Shown here piece by piece: positions 27,625-36,094 of a stretch of DNA of 57,933 nt. The stretch comes from an uncultured Lachnospiraceae bacterium. GTDB lineage: Bacteria; Bacillota; Clostridia; Lachnospirales; Lachnospiraceae. The DNA lies in assembly GCA_902760415.1 (NCBI GenBank), contig CACWGK010000004.1:1-57933 (forward strand). Direction: 5' to 3'. Each line of letters opens with the position of its first letter. Position 1 is the first letter of the stretch. Made by a program: the position numbers and the translations under genes. The notes below the pieces were generated by a model. The model was not told the DNA's origin and did no database searches. It worked only from the letters and a program-made list of their open reading frames with translations.

Positions 27625-29001
27625 CTATAGTTGCATTACTATATTACGGTTAATCCTCTTATAGAAGAAGGTAGAAAGGAATAGTGACATTGCCTCTGCT
27701 ATAGGAAAAGCCCACCATACATTCTGTACATTTCCTGTCTGAGCGAGTAACCAGGCAGCTGGAATCAGTGCCACAAGCTGTCTTCCTATCGATATAAGAA
27801 GCGAATACTTACTCTTTGAAAAAGCCTGGAACATAGAACCCATTACTATGCAGAGTGCTGCTATAGGAAATGATAAGCTTATAATCCTAAGTGCTGGAAT
27901 ACCAAGAGTTATCATATAATCTGATGGTTTGAATAATAGTAGAAGGCGCTTAGGTACAGCCCAGAAAACAATGGTTCCAACTATCATAATAGATAATGCA
28001 AGTACCATAGCAAATCTTATAGCTTCACGGATTCTATCCCTGCTTCTTGAACCAAAGTTATATGCAAGAACAGGAATAAGTCCATTATTTAGTCCGAAAA
28101 CAGGCATAAAGATAAAGCTCTGAAGCTTAAAATATATACCAAATACAGCAACTGCAGTTGTTGAAAAACCAACAAGTATCTTATTCATACTATATGACAT
28201 TACAGAACCTATAGCCATCATAAGAATAGATGGAATACCTACTGCATATATCTTCTCGATTGTTTTCCAGGACGGTTTAAACATCTTCTTTAAAGTAATC
28301 TTAATATCAGTATTGTACTTCTTATTAAGTATAAGACCAACTATAGCAGCAACTGACTGTCCTAGCACTGTTGCATAGGCTGCACCCATAACTCCCATAG
28401 CAGGTACACCAAAGTATCCAAAGATAAATATAGGGTCAAATATTAGATTGATCACCGCTCCAGTTATCTGAGATATCATACTAAGCTGTGTACGTCCCGT
28501 AGACTGAAGTAGTCTCTCAAATGTCATCTGGAAGAATACTCCAAGTGAAAGCGTACAACAGGTATACAGATAACCTGAGCCCATATTTATAATATTTGGA
28601 TCATCTGTCTGTGATCTGATAAATGGTTCAGCCACAAAAAGTCCAACTGCAATAAAAACTATAAAGCTAAGAAGCGTGAGTAACAGACCATTATTAGCCG
28701 CCTTATTAACTCTCTTCTGATTCTTCTCTCCAAGTGCTTTTGAAAGAAGTGCATTTATACCTACACCTGTACCACTTCCTACAGATATTATCATCATTTG
28801 AAGTGGAAATGCCATCGTAACCGCTGTGAGGGCATCCTCACTGACCTGTGCTACAAAGAAACTATCAACTATATTATAGAGCGCCTGCACCAGCATAGAT
28901 ATCATCATCGGCAGCGACATAGACACTATCAGTCGCTTTACTGGCAGACTACCCATCTTGTTATCTTGAGATACTTCAAACTCATCATCATAATTTTTCA
29001 T
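27625..29001 (-). CDS. MATE family efflux transporter
   Basis: A 458-residue multidrug/toxin extrusion protein in the membrane, driven by Na+ or H+. About twelve TMs are visible, in two homologous halves; typical features are MSLPMMISMLVQALYNIVDSFFVA near the start and ALGEKNQKRVNKA after TM3. It belongs to the DinF/NorM-like clostridial branch. The ATG at 29001 is preferred over the GTG at 29013. The unknown 601-residue protein follows closely; no local regulator is evident. Confidence 0.93.
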   Translation of the reverse strand: MKNYDDEFEVSQDNKMGSLPVKRLIVSMSLPMMISMLVQALYNIVDSFFVAQVSEDALTAVTMAFPLQMMIISVGSGTGVGINALLSKALGEKNQKRVNKAANNGLLLTLLSFIVFIAVGLFVAEPFIRSQTDDPNIINMGSGYLYTCCTLSLGVFFQMTFERLLQSTGRTQLSMISQITGAVINLIFDPIFIFGYFGVPAMGVMGAAYATVLGQSVAAIVGLILNKKYNTDIKITLKKMFKPSWKTIEKIYAVGIPSILMMAIGSVMSYSMNKILVGFSTTAVAVFGIYFKLQSFIFMPVFGLNNGLIPVLAYNFGSRSRDRIREAIRFAMVLALSIMIVGTIVFWAVPKRLLLLFKPSDYMITLGIPALRIISLSFPIAALCIVMGSMFQAFSKSKYSLLISIGRQLVALIPAAWLLAQTGNVQNVWWAFPIAEAMSLFLSTFFYKRINRNIVMQL

Positions 29002-29129
29002 ATCAAACACCAACTATTCTTTCTCTTTATTTGTATGATTCCCATATTCATACATAATTCATCCCATACTAAACAAACATATTCTTTTATATACTCTAGA
29101 GAAATATTTGTCAATTGACGGAATACAAG

Positions 29130-29168
29130 AAAATGTGACAAGCAACCACCCGTCACTTGTCACATTTT
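29130..29168 (-). terminator. Terminator of proA
   Basis: Thirteen-base-pair stem (29130-29142 with 29156-29168) around a 13-base loop. On the minus strand the stem itself ends in TTTT followed by CTTGTATT. Confidence 0.7.
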
Positions 29169-29218
29169 ATATCTCATATACTATATTTATTCGACTATTA
29201 CTCTAGTTATCAAATATT

Positions 29219-30538
29219 TTATAAATCTTTAAAATGAAATGCACTCTTTCCAGTTGCATAATCACCAACAATCTGTCCCTTACCAACAAGCTTGTATTTA
29301 TAAGTCACAAGACCCTCTAGTCCAACTGGTCCTCTGGCATGAATCTTACTGGTACTGATACCAACCTCTGCGCCGAATCCATAACGGAAGCCATCTGCAA
29401 ATCTGGTAGAACAGTTCTGATATACACCAGCTGAATCTACAAGCTGCATAAATCTCTCTGCTGTCGCATCATCTTCAGTAATTATAGCATCTGTATGATG
29501 TGAACCATGAAGATTGATATGATCTATAGCTTCGTCTACATTATCTACAAACTTAGCTGATACTATAAGCGCAAGATACTCCTTAAAGTCTGACTCATCT
29601 ACTGACTCATAATCAAGGGATCCATCCTTAGACTCATTCTCATAGTAAGCATCTACAAGATCTGTCACTTCCTTAGTACCACGGAGTTTTATTCCATTTT
29701 CAGCAAGTGCTGTAATGAGTCTTGGAATAAAGTTCTTCTTAAGTACATCATCTCTCTGAATAAGAAGTGTCTCAACGGCGTTACATGCAGCAGTATACTG
29801 AGTCTTCGCATCTATTATAATAGAGATAGCCTTCTCTATATCAGCCTTACTGTCTACATATATATGACATACACCATCAGCATGACCCATTACTGGGATA
29901 TGAGTATTATCCATAATGTATCTTACAAATGCATTTGATCCGCGAGGTATCAGAAGATCAACCAGGCCATCACATGTAAGAAGCTCATCAATTTCATTAT
30001 GCTGTTCCACCTGAAGCATACATCCGTCTGGGAATCCGGCCTCCTTAACAGCATCATATATTATTCCAAAGAGAATACGGTTTGTATAAGTAGTCTCCTT
30101 ACCGCCCTTAAGAACGGGACAGTTACCACTTCTTATACATAGTGAAGATATCTGAACAAGTGCGTCAGGTCTAGCCTCAAAGATTACACCGATAACTCCT
30201 ATAGGGCATGTTACTCTAGTAAGTCTTAAACCTTCGTCCAGTTCTCTATCAAGAGTTACCTTTCCGATAGGATCCTCAAGTGTAATAAGCTGATTAATAC
30301 CAGCTACAACATCACGGAGCTTACCCTCATCAAACTTAAGTCTCTTTACTATAGGAGCAGCAACTCCAGCCTGCTCTGCATATTCAAGATCCTTCTTGTT
30401 CTCTGCAAAGATTTCACTCTGCTTCTCAACAAGCTTCTCAGCTATCTTAGAAAGCGCAGCACATCTTGTTTCATTACTAAGTGCAGCAACAAGTGGTGCC
30501 ACAAGCTTCATTTTTCTTACTTCATCTCTTACAACCAT
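29219..30538 (-). CDS. proA: Gamma-glutamyl phosphate reductase
   Basis: Second step of proline synthesis: NADPH-dependent reduction of glutamyl 5-phosphate to the semialdehyde. From ATG 30538 (AGAGG eight bases upstream) it has 439 residues, a little longer than usual, due to an insert around DYESVDESDFKEYLALI. The catalytic Cys lies in QYTAACNAVETLL and GSNAFVRYIMDNTHIPV is conserved. It directly follows a PLP decarboxylase gene. No proB is present in the window, so the partner kinase must be encoded elsewhere. Confidence 0.96.
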   Translation of the reverse strand: MVVRDEVRKMKLVAPLVAALSNETRCAALSKIAEKLVEKQSEIFAENKKDLEYAEQAGVAAPIVKRLKFDEGKLRDVVAGINQLITLEDPIGKVTLDRELDEGLRLTRVTCPIGVIGVIFEARPDALVQISSLCIRSGNCPVLKGGKETTYTNRILFGIIYDAVKEAGFPDGCMLQVEQHNEIDELLTCDGLVDLLIPRGSNAFVRYIMDNTHIPVMGHADGVCHIYVDSKADIEKAISIIIDAKTQYTAACNAVETLLIQRDDVLKKNFIPRLITALAENGIKLRGTKEVTDLVDAYYENESKDGSLDYESVDESDFKEYLALIVSAKFVDNVDEAIDHINLHGSHHTDAIITEDDATAERFMQLVDSAGVYQNCSTRFADGFRYGFGAEVGISTSKIHARGPVGLEGLVTYKYKLVGKGQIVGDYATGKSAFHFKDL

Positions 30539-30552
30539 ATCTTTATCCTCTA

Positions 30553-31965
30553 TCATACCTTTAAAACTTCTAGTGTTTTTATTTTATAATGTTTTAACAC
30601 TTTTAATACATTCTCGTCAATCACTTCTCCTGCAACTATAGGTGCTATAGCTGGTGGACAGCTTATCATAGTATCTGCCGCAACTCTTCCTATTAGGCTG
30701 TCATCTAGCTGCTCAGTGAAATGAGGCTTATACATTATCTCATACGGCTGGTACTTAACCTCAGGCAAAGTGTAGTCTTCTATTATATTAGATTCTTCTT
30801 TCTCAGCATTTGGAGATAATCCGCTTGTTATCTCCCGCATCTTATCTAAGAATCTATCATAGTCTCCAGGATACTCATTATAAGGAGACCACATCGTTAC
30901 AAGGTAATCAGGATCCGCATATTCACACTCTATCCCACTCTTACTTAGTAGCGATAATATACTAACTCCGTCTATACCGGTGCCGCTTAGTTCTATAGTG
31001 ATCTTAAGGGGTTCATATAACATATCATCACTTGTACCACAGACCCTATATCCCATCTCTGCAAGATTCCTTTTAAGCTCAGCAATTCTTATTACAGTTT
31101 CTCCAAAATGTAGCTTCCCCAGCCTCTCTGGCACCATGTCGAGGGATTCAAGTATCTGATAAGAAGGGCTAGTCGAACCAAACATCAGAAGAGCCTTTCT
31201 TACTATATTTTCACTATCTATAAATAGACTATCTTTAGATATATGAAGATAGGCACCACCCGTAAGTACAGGAAGCGTCTTATGAGCTGAGTCACATACT
31301 ATATCTGCTCCGAGAGAGACAGGATGAAGATCACTGCCCTCTAGAAACTTAAGATACGCTCCATGAGCATTATCTACCATTAATGGGAGCCCAAACTGAT
31401 GTGCAACTGAGGCTAAACCTTTTATATCAAGGATATTACCTAAATAGTCCGGTGAAGTTATGTAAACTGCAGCCAGGTTTGTATCGGTTCCGGGCTTCAT
31501 TTCATTTTTTAATACTTCTTCTAGCTCAGAAGCGGAAAGATCACATTTACATAGAGAATATGAATCTCTCTTCGGACTTATCCACTTAATATCAAATCCC
31601 AGAAGCATCGATGCATAGATAAAGGACTTATGCGCATTTCTGGCTGCTAGAATAACAAGTCTATCGGAAGATGATCTCTGAACCGCAAGAAAGCACATGG
31701 CTTTAATCAACTGAGAAGAACCTTCTGTTCCATAAAATGTCCTATATGTCCCAAAAAGATCCGACGTCTGCTTCTCACTCTCAGCTATAATTCCATCTGC
31801 TTCATATAAGCTATCAGCACCTGTAATCTCAGTAATATCTCCATCATAACCAAAGGCGCCTTTATGCCCAGGCATATGAAGGCGCACTTTGTTAGCTTGC
31901 TTATAATCCTCTATGAATCTCTTCACAGGACTCTGTATATAATTATCATTATTCTTATTCACCAA
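30553..31965 (-). CDS. Orn/Lys/Arg decarboxylase family protein
   Basis: A 470-residue PLP enzyme of the fold-I, SpeA/YaaO-type group, which lacks the receiver-like wing domain of the E. coli inducible decarboxylases. Visible are RLHMPGHKGA, the substrate region TFYGTEGSSQLIKAM, the DNAHGAYLKF segment and the PLP-binding Lys in CDSAHKTLPVLTGGAYL. It should decarboxylate arginine, ornithine or lysine to a polyamine precursor. Its stop lies 14 bases before the proA start, so the two form an operon; an ornithine/proline-glutamate link is possible but not shown. Confidence 0.88.
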   Translation of the reverse strand: MVNKNNDNYIQSPVKRFIEDYKQANKVRLHMPGHKGAFGYDGDITEITGADSLYEADGIIAESEKQTSDLFGTYRTFYGTEGSSQLIKAMCFLAVQRSSSDRLVILAARNAHKSFIYASMLLGFDIKWISPKRDSYSLCKCDLSASELEEVLKNEMKPGTDTNLAAVYITSPDYLGNILDIKGLASVAHQFGLPLMVDNAHGAYLKFLEGSDLHPVSLGADIVCDSAHKTLPVLTGGAYLHISKDSLFIDSENIVRKALLMFGSTSPSYQILESLDMVPERLGKLHFGETVIRIAELKRNLAEMGYRVCGTSDDMLYEPLKITIELSGTGIDGVSILSLLSKSGIECEYADPDYLVTMWSPYNEYPGDYDRFLDKMREITSGLSPNAEKEESNIIEDYTLPEVKYQPYEIMYKPHFTEQLDDSLIGRVAADTMISCPPAIAPIVAGEVIDENVLKVLKHYKIKTLEVLKV

Positions 31966-31992
31966 TTAACCTACCAAGCTATATATTTTGAA

Positions 31993-33261
31993 TTAATTTT
32001 TCTGCTGTTTTGGTTTCTTATCCACCTGCTTACGAAGGAAATTATCGAAGGAATTCGTAAGTTTAAAGCTTCCATTTACCACAAAATCCAAAGCCTTAGT
32101 TCCCTTATGAACACTCTTCGTCTTACCTTTCATAGAAAATGCAACGAGTAGCGCTACGATTAATGCAACAACTCCTGTTCCGACAATTCCTGTAGCAGCA
32201 AGATTTCCAGTTGCGGCAACTATGCCAATCAAGACTGCCCATATTACGGCCAGAACTCCAAAGAGAACTCCAAAGAACTTACCCTTGCTATAAGGAACAT
32301 CTCCTACTAACTTTCCAGTCTGTCCATTCATAGCGAATACATACTTGTTACCATTCCAGACTGTATTCAGTAGCCAAACAGGATATAGCGCATATTTGTA
32401 ACTACCACTATGTTTATAGAAGTTACTTCCCGTCTCTCTGACAGAATTGTAACCCTTTACCTGATTTTTAAGAAGATCCATTGCAGTATGCTGCATCCTC
32501 TCATCAGCTCTAACCTGACACTCTTCAGGTGATACATCGTACTTGTTGGCCATATAACCTGCCATATAAGCAGAACTATAAGGTACAGCAGCACTGATGT
32601 CATAAGGTTCTATAGAATCCATAAGCTTATCATCCATCTGCTTAGATGCATCAGCAGGCACATTTTCAAATGCCATATCACCTTCACGAAGTACATCATA
32701 GTACTCTGTCTCAGTATATTCATAACTAGCATCTGAAGATTTATGTACATGAGTAGCTTCATATCTTCCGCTTGCATGACACTTAGCATCGAACAACCAG
32801 AAAGGAACATATACACCCTTCAGTTCCTTAATATGATTACCTGACTTAAATGCTGCTGGCGCGAGCTTTATGCTGTTAACATGGTCTCTAAGCTTCTGCT
32901 CTGCAGCTTTTCTATCAAGCTTAAATGGAATAACCAGATCAGGTTTTAGCGAACCTTCAAACTTACTTGATATAACGATAGGACTATCGCAGTAAGGACA
33001 CTTGGTTGACGCCATTGTCTGATCACCAACAACTTCACCCCCGCAATTTTTACATTCGTAAACTACAAGTCCTTCTCCCTGCACATCCCATGTATCAGTC
33101 TTTGCCTGATACTGCTGTTCTCCCGCGACCGCAGCCGCCTGATCAAACTGTGCTACTGCATACTCAGAGCCACAAGATGTACAGACCATCATCTGCTTCT
33201 CTGAACTAAATTGTAGCATACCCCCACAGTTACTACACTTGTAACTATTAATTTCCGCCAT
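31993..33261 (-). CDS. Membrane protein with two zinc ribbons
   Basis: 422 residues from the ATG at 33261 (AAGGAAGG upstream). Zinc ribbon 1 (CSNCGG...CTSCGS) at about 8-31 resembles the TFIIB/sigma-type fold; zinc ribbon 2 (CKNCGG...CPYCDS) at about 65-90. A soluble domain of about 200 residues follows, with VPFWLFDAKCHASGRYEATH and a repeat-like YALYPVWLLNTVWNGNKYVFAMNGQ, then two TMs at about 326-370 and a Lys-rich tail. Similar clostridial proteins are often mislabelled as PriA-like because of the ribbons; I see no helicase motif. Function unknown; topology suggests both ends are cytoplasmic. Confidence 0.8.
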   Translation of the reverse strand: MAEINSYKCSNCGGMLQFSSEKQMMVCTSCGSEYAVAQFDQAAAVAGEQQYQAKTDTWDVQGEGLVVYECKNCGGEVVGDQTMASTKCPYCDSPIVISSKFEGSLKPDLVIPFKLDRKAAEQKLRDHVNSIKLAPAAFKSGNHIKELKGVYVPFWLFDAKCHASGRYEATHVHKSSDASYEYTETEYYDVLREGDMAFENVPADASKQMDDKLMDSIEPYDISAAVPYSSAYMAGYMANKYDVSPEECQVRADERMQHTAMDLLKNQVKGYNSVRETGSNFYKHSGSYKYALYPVWLLNTVWNGNKYVFAMNGQTGKLVGDVPYSKGKFFGVLFGVLAVIWAVLIGIVAATGNLAATGIVGTGVVALIVALLVAFSMKGKTKSVHKGTKALDFVVNGSFKLTNSFDNFLRKQVDKKPKQQKN

Positions 33262-33345
33262 ACAATACCTTCCTTTCTTATAGACAGAGGAGACCGTCAT
33301 ACACGTCTATTTTACATTATAGAAACCGTTAAATAAAGAAAATTC

Positions 33346-33374
33346 TTGTATAAATGGAAGATTTTTGATATAGT
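33346..33374 (+). promoter_or_regulatory. Promoter of the DUF5684-like gene
   Basis: TTGTAT (33346-33351), 17 bases, TATAGT (33369-33374). The -35 match is modest. The transcript would begin near 33381, at the base of a hairpin. Confidence 0.5.
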
Positions 33375-33380
33375 AGCTCT

Positions 33381-33403
33381 AGGTGTGTGCCATGCACATA
33401 CCT
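33381..33403 (+). other. Hairpin at the predicted 5' end of the DUF5684-like mRNA
   Basis: AGGTGTGTGC pairs with GCACATACCT (one G-U) around CAT, ten pairs, at or next to the predicted transcription start. In DNA the dyad is extended by GTAGC (33373-33377) and GCTAC (33404-33408). It may protect the mRNA 5' end or mark an operator overlapping the start site. Confidence 0.5.
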
Positions 33404-33449
33404 GCTACATAATGAATACCGTTTTATAACAAAGGGAGGATGGTTAAAT

Positions 33450-33860
33450 ATGTTAAATCTACTTACAACATTTGCCTCATTCGGTGACTATGGTTATGGT
33501 CAGCAGGAAATGAGTGCAGGAATGATTATCGGAGAGCTTATCTTCTACGCTATCGTATATGTAGTTGAGGCACTCGCACTTATGAAGATGTTTGAGAAGG
33601 CAGGTGTTACTTCATGGTACGCTTGGGTTCCTTTCCTCAACGTTTATTGGTTAACAAAGATTGCTACAGGAAATGGTTGGTTATTCCTTCTTATCCTTAT
33701 CCCATGTGTTGGTTCACTTATCTGGGCTATTCTTATAGCTATTAAGCTTGCAGCAGCATTTGGACAGGGCGGCGGAATGATTGCACTTCTTATCCTTTTA
33801 CCACTTATCGGTTATCTTGTACTTGGCTTCGGTGGAGCTCAGTATCAGGGACCACAGTAG
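33450..33860 (+). CDS. Small membrane protein, DUF5684-like
   Basis: A 136-residue polytopic protein of unknown function. ATG at 33450 follows GGGAGGATGG. TM segments lie at about 26-46, 80-95 and 112-130; between the first two is the family hallmark FEKAGVTSWYAWVPFLNVYWLTKIATGNG, split here as GVTSWYAWVPFLNVY plus a following KIA-GNGW. I recognise this pattern from DUF5684 proteins, which are often next to signal peptidase or secretion genes, but no such gene is here. Codons are strongly optimised, suggesting high expression. It is divergent from the zinc-ribbon gene and ends at a strong convergent terminator. Confidence 0.8.
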   Translation: MLNLLTTFASFGDYGYGQQEMSAGMIIGELIFYAIVYVVEALALMKMFEKAGVTSWYAWVPFLNVYWLTKIATGNGWLFLLILIPCVGSLIWAILIAIKLAAAFGQGGGMIALLILLPLIGYLVLGFGGAQYQGPQ

Positions 33861-33912
33861 TATCCAAAAGATATTAAAAACCTATAAGTAATATAAATCA
33901 TTATGTAGAATG

Positions 33913-33953
33913 AAAAATGAGACAAACGGCTTAATGCTGTTTGTCTCATTTTT
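33913..33953. terminator. Bidirectional terminator between converging genes
   Basis: Fifteen-base arms AAAAATGAGACAAAC/GTTTGTCTCATTTTT with an inner partly paired loop; T-runs on both strands. It serves the DUF5684-like gene and the Hsp70-like/GrpE gene. Confidence 0.92.
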
Positions 33954-33995
33954 TATATACCATTTATTTATATTACATTCTTGTAAATCTTAGTA

Positions 33996-35405
33996 CTAAT
34001 TTGCTACTATTACAGATGCAGTACGGATTACTTTACCCTTATATACATACCCTGTCTGCATTACCTGCTTTACAGTATTCTCTGGAAGATCCACATCAGC
34101 AATATGCGCTACTGCATTTTGGAGATTAAAGTCAAACGGCTCTCCTTCTCCAGAGATTATAGTAATTCCATTTTCCTCAAGGATTTTAACTGCATTTTCG
34201 TAGCTCTGGATAATACCCTTTGTATATGGATTATCAGGATCCTGTGCAAACTTTGATGCATACTCAAGATTATCAATAATCGGAAGTATCTTCTCTACAA
34301 AGTCAGCAACTGTTTCTTCCTTATCTTCTGCTCCGGCACCACCATCTGTAGAACCTATAGGAAGTTCAATATACTTATCGCTATCCATCTGCTGTATAAG
34401 CAGTGTAAGTGCTCTATGCTCATCAGCTCCAATGCCAACCCAAACTGGTTTCTTATAAAAATCAGTAAGGTTATCCTTAGGAACCTTAAGTCCACCGATC
34501 TTAACTAATCTATCCTGCTTCTTCTCATATACAGTGATCACTTCCGAAGAACCAGTGGATTCTGGAAGCTTCTTTATCTCAAGACCAGCATTTTTCGAAA
34601 GTGAAGTCTCAGGCTTAACAGCAGAGAATATCTCGCTATTTATACCAACATATATTTCATATGGAGATATATTGTCTGATACACCAAGCCCTACGAAAGC
34701 CTCTCTTCCTTCAAGCTTTCCACAGATATAGCCAAGTCCTTCAACTATGTCATCACTACTCTTCATCTTAAACTCTATCTCAGAATTAACAAATGTTCCT
34801 TCCTTGATATAAGACTTAAGTGACTGTTCCATAGAGATGCAGGCATTCATACTTCCTGCTCCAAAGAATATTCCTGCTTCTGTTGCATCAAAAAGTCCTG
34901 CTGAATAGCTATGTAAAAATGGAGCTCTTCTAATAGAAGCACCTGACCATCTTCCAGCAACATAAGTACATATCTTCTCAACGCCCTTATCACTGAAGTC
35001 ATATTCTGATATAGATAGTCTTCCTTCTGCTATAACAGCTGAAAGCACTCTTCCATCAAAGTCATACTCACCATACAAATGAAGTGCAAATGCTAAAGTC
35101 TCATCTACGACCTTCATAATCTCTATGCCTGTCTGCTGACCTACTTCATATATTCTACGTATCTCTTCTATACCAAAATTATCTGGCACACATATAGCCA
35201 GACCAAAATCAAATATATTAAGCTTTTCCTTGAGATATTCGCGAATTGCTTTAAGAACACCTGTAAGAGCAAACTCCTGCTCCAGGATATCGTCACGTCT
35301 AAGATCTGCTGGTAGATTAAAGGATGCTGTACTTATTGACTCATCTTCGCACCAACATAAGAAGACCTTCTTGTCCCAAAAATGAACACCAATTACATTT
35401 TTCAT
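33996..35405 (-). CDS. Degenerate Hsp70-like protein fused to a GrpE domain
   Basis: 469 residues. The last roughly 107 (about 363-469) are a clear GrpE domain: EKILPIIDNLEYA, GIIQSYENAVKILEENGI, then PFDFNLQNAVAH, PENTVKQVMQTGYVYKGKVIR. The first roughly 225 look like an Hsp70 ATPase fold: VIGVHFWDKKV in the phosphate-1 position, ICVPDNFGIEEIRRI, and GIEIMKVVDETLAFALHLYGEYD in place of the Hsp70 NEPTAAALAYG region. The nucleotide motifs are eroded: no GTT after the first strand, no DLGGGT (VIAEGRLSIS instead). Residues 240-350 resemble an Hsp70 substrate-binding sheet, ending in Gly/Asp/Glu linker. I infer a pseudo-chaperone with an exchange factor in cis. It has its own promoter and terminator. 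Confidence 0.82.
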   Translation of the reverse strand: MKNVIGVHFWDKKVFLCWCEDESISTASFNLPADLRRDDILEQEFALTGVLKAIREYLKEKLNIFDFGLAICVPDNFGIEEIRRIYEVGQQTGIEIMKVVDETLAFALHLYGEYDFDGRVLSAVIAEGRLSISEYDFSDKGVEKICTYVAGRWSGASIRRAPFLHSYSAGLFDATEAGIFFGAGSMNACISMEQSLKSYIKEGTFVNSEIEFKMKSSDDIVEGLGYICGKLEGREAFVGLGVSDNISPYEIYVGINSEIFSAVKPETSLSKNAGLEIKKLPESTGSSEVITVYEKKQDRLVKIGGLKVPKDNLTDFYKKPVWVGIGADEHRALTLLIQQMDSDKYIELPIGSTDGGAGAEDKEETVADFVEKILPIIDNLEYASKFAQDPDNPYTKGIIQSYENAVKILEENGITIISGEGEPFDFNLQNAVAHIADVDLPENTVKQVMQTGYVYKGKVIRTASVIVAN

Positions 35406-35453
35406 CTATATACCCCCAATTATATTAAAGAGTCTTAGAAACTCAATATGAAC

Positions 35454-35482
35454 ATTCTACCACATTTAGTACTATGTGTCAC
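35454..35482 (-). promoter_or_regulatory. Promoter of the Hsp70-like/GrpE gene
   Basis: Minus-strand GTGACA (35477-35482), 17 bases, TAGAAT (35454-35459); five of six matches in each box. No CIRCE-type element is seen, so HrcA control is not indicated. Confidence 0.7.
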
Positions 35483-35527
35483 GGATACATAGCCAAAGTA
35501 GTAAAGTAGTTTTATATCTTCACTCTT

Positions 35528-36070
35528 TTAATCCCAAGACAGGCGGTGCAAATTCCCCTCTGATTCGAGGCTTAGAAAATCCAGCTGTCTCAGAGCTTCG
35601 TAGAGTATAATCGCTGCACTGTTAGATAGATTAAGAGAACGTTCCTCTGGCATCATAGGTATCCTGATACAATCCTCAGGATGCTGTACAAGAATCTCTT
35701 CTGGGATACCCGCACTTTCACGACCAAACATTATATAGTCTCCATCGTGAAATGTTACATCCGTATATCTATGCTTAGCTTTTGTTGTCGCATAGAATAT
35801 CCTTGGTACTGATTTACTACTAACTCCTTCAGTTTGTTCCTTTAGCTTTTCCTTTTCTGCAACATATGAAAGAAATGCTTCGTAATCATCATGTTCCTTA
35901 ACATCGAGCTTTGGCCAGTAATCCAGTCCTGCTCTTTTTATCATTTTATCATTCAAAAAGAAGCCGTATGGTCTGATAAGATGCAAACGGCTTCCTGTAA
36001 TAACGCAGGTTCTTCCAATATTTCCTGTATTATAAGGTATCTCTGGTTCATGAAGAACTATATTTATCAT
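35528..36070 (-). CDS. trmL: tRNA (cytidine/uridine-34 2'-O)-methyltransferase
   Basis: SPOUT-family methyltransferase of 180 residues that methylates the wobble ribose of certain leucine tRNAs using SAM. Marks of the TrmL group are HEPEIPYNTGNIGRTC near the N terminus, the knot strand MFGRESAGIPEEIL and the C-terminal IPMMPEERSLNLSNSAAIILYEAL. It is the last gene of the metal-uptake operon, 24 bases after the lipoprotein gene, so its level may follow metal status; this may be simple hitch-hiking. Confidence 0.95.
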   Translation of the reverse strand: MINIVLHEPEIPYNTGNIGRTCVITGSRLHLIRPYGFFLNDKMIKRAGLDYWPKLDVKEHDDYEAFLSYVAEKEKLKEQTEGVSSKSVPRIFYATTKAKHRYTDVTFHDGDYIMFGRESAGIPEEILVQHPEDCIRIPMMPEERSLNLSNSAAIILYEALRQLDFLSLESEGNLHRLSWD

Positions 36071-36094
36071 GCTAAATAATCCCCTCTTAGTTAT

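Noticed and set aside
31993-33261. PriA-type primosomal helicase
   Set aside because: Zinc ribbons alone resemble the PriA insertion; there are no Walker or helicase motifs and there are two TM segments.
35406-35527. CIRCE element before the Hsp70-like/GrpE gene
   Set aside because: No TTAGCACTC-type nine-base inverted repeat; only a weak CTATGT/ACATAG dyad overlaps the -35 region.
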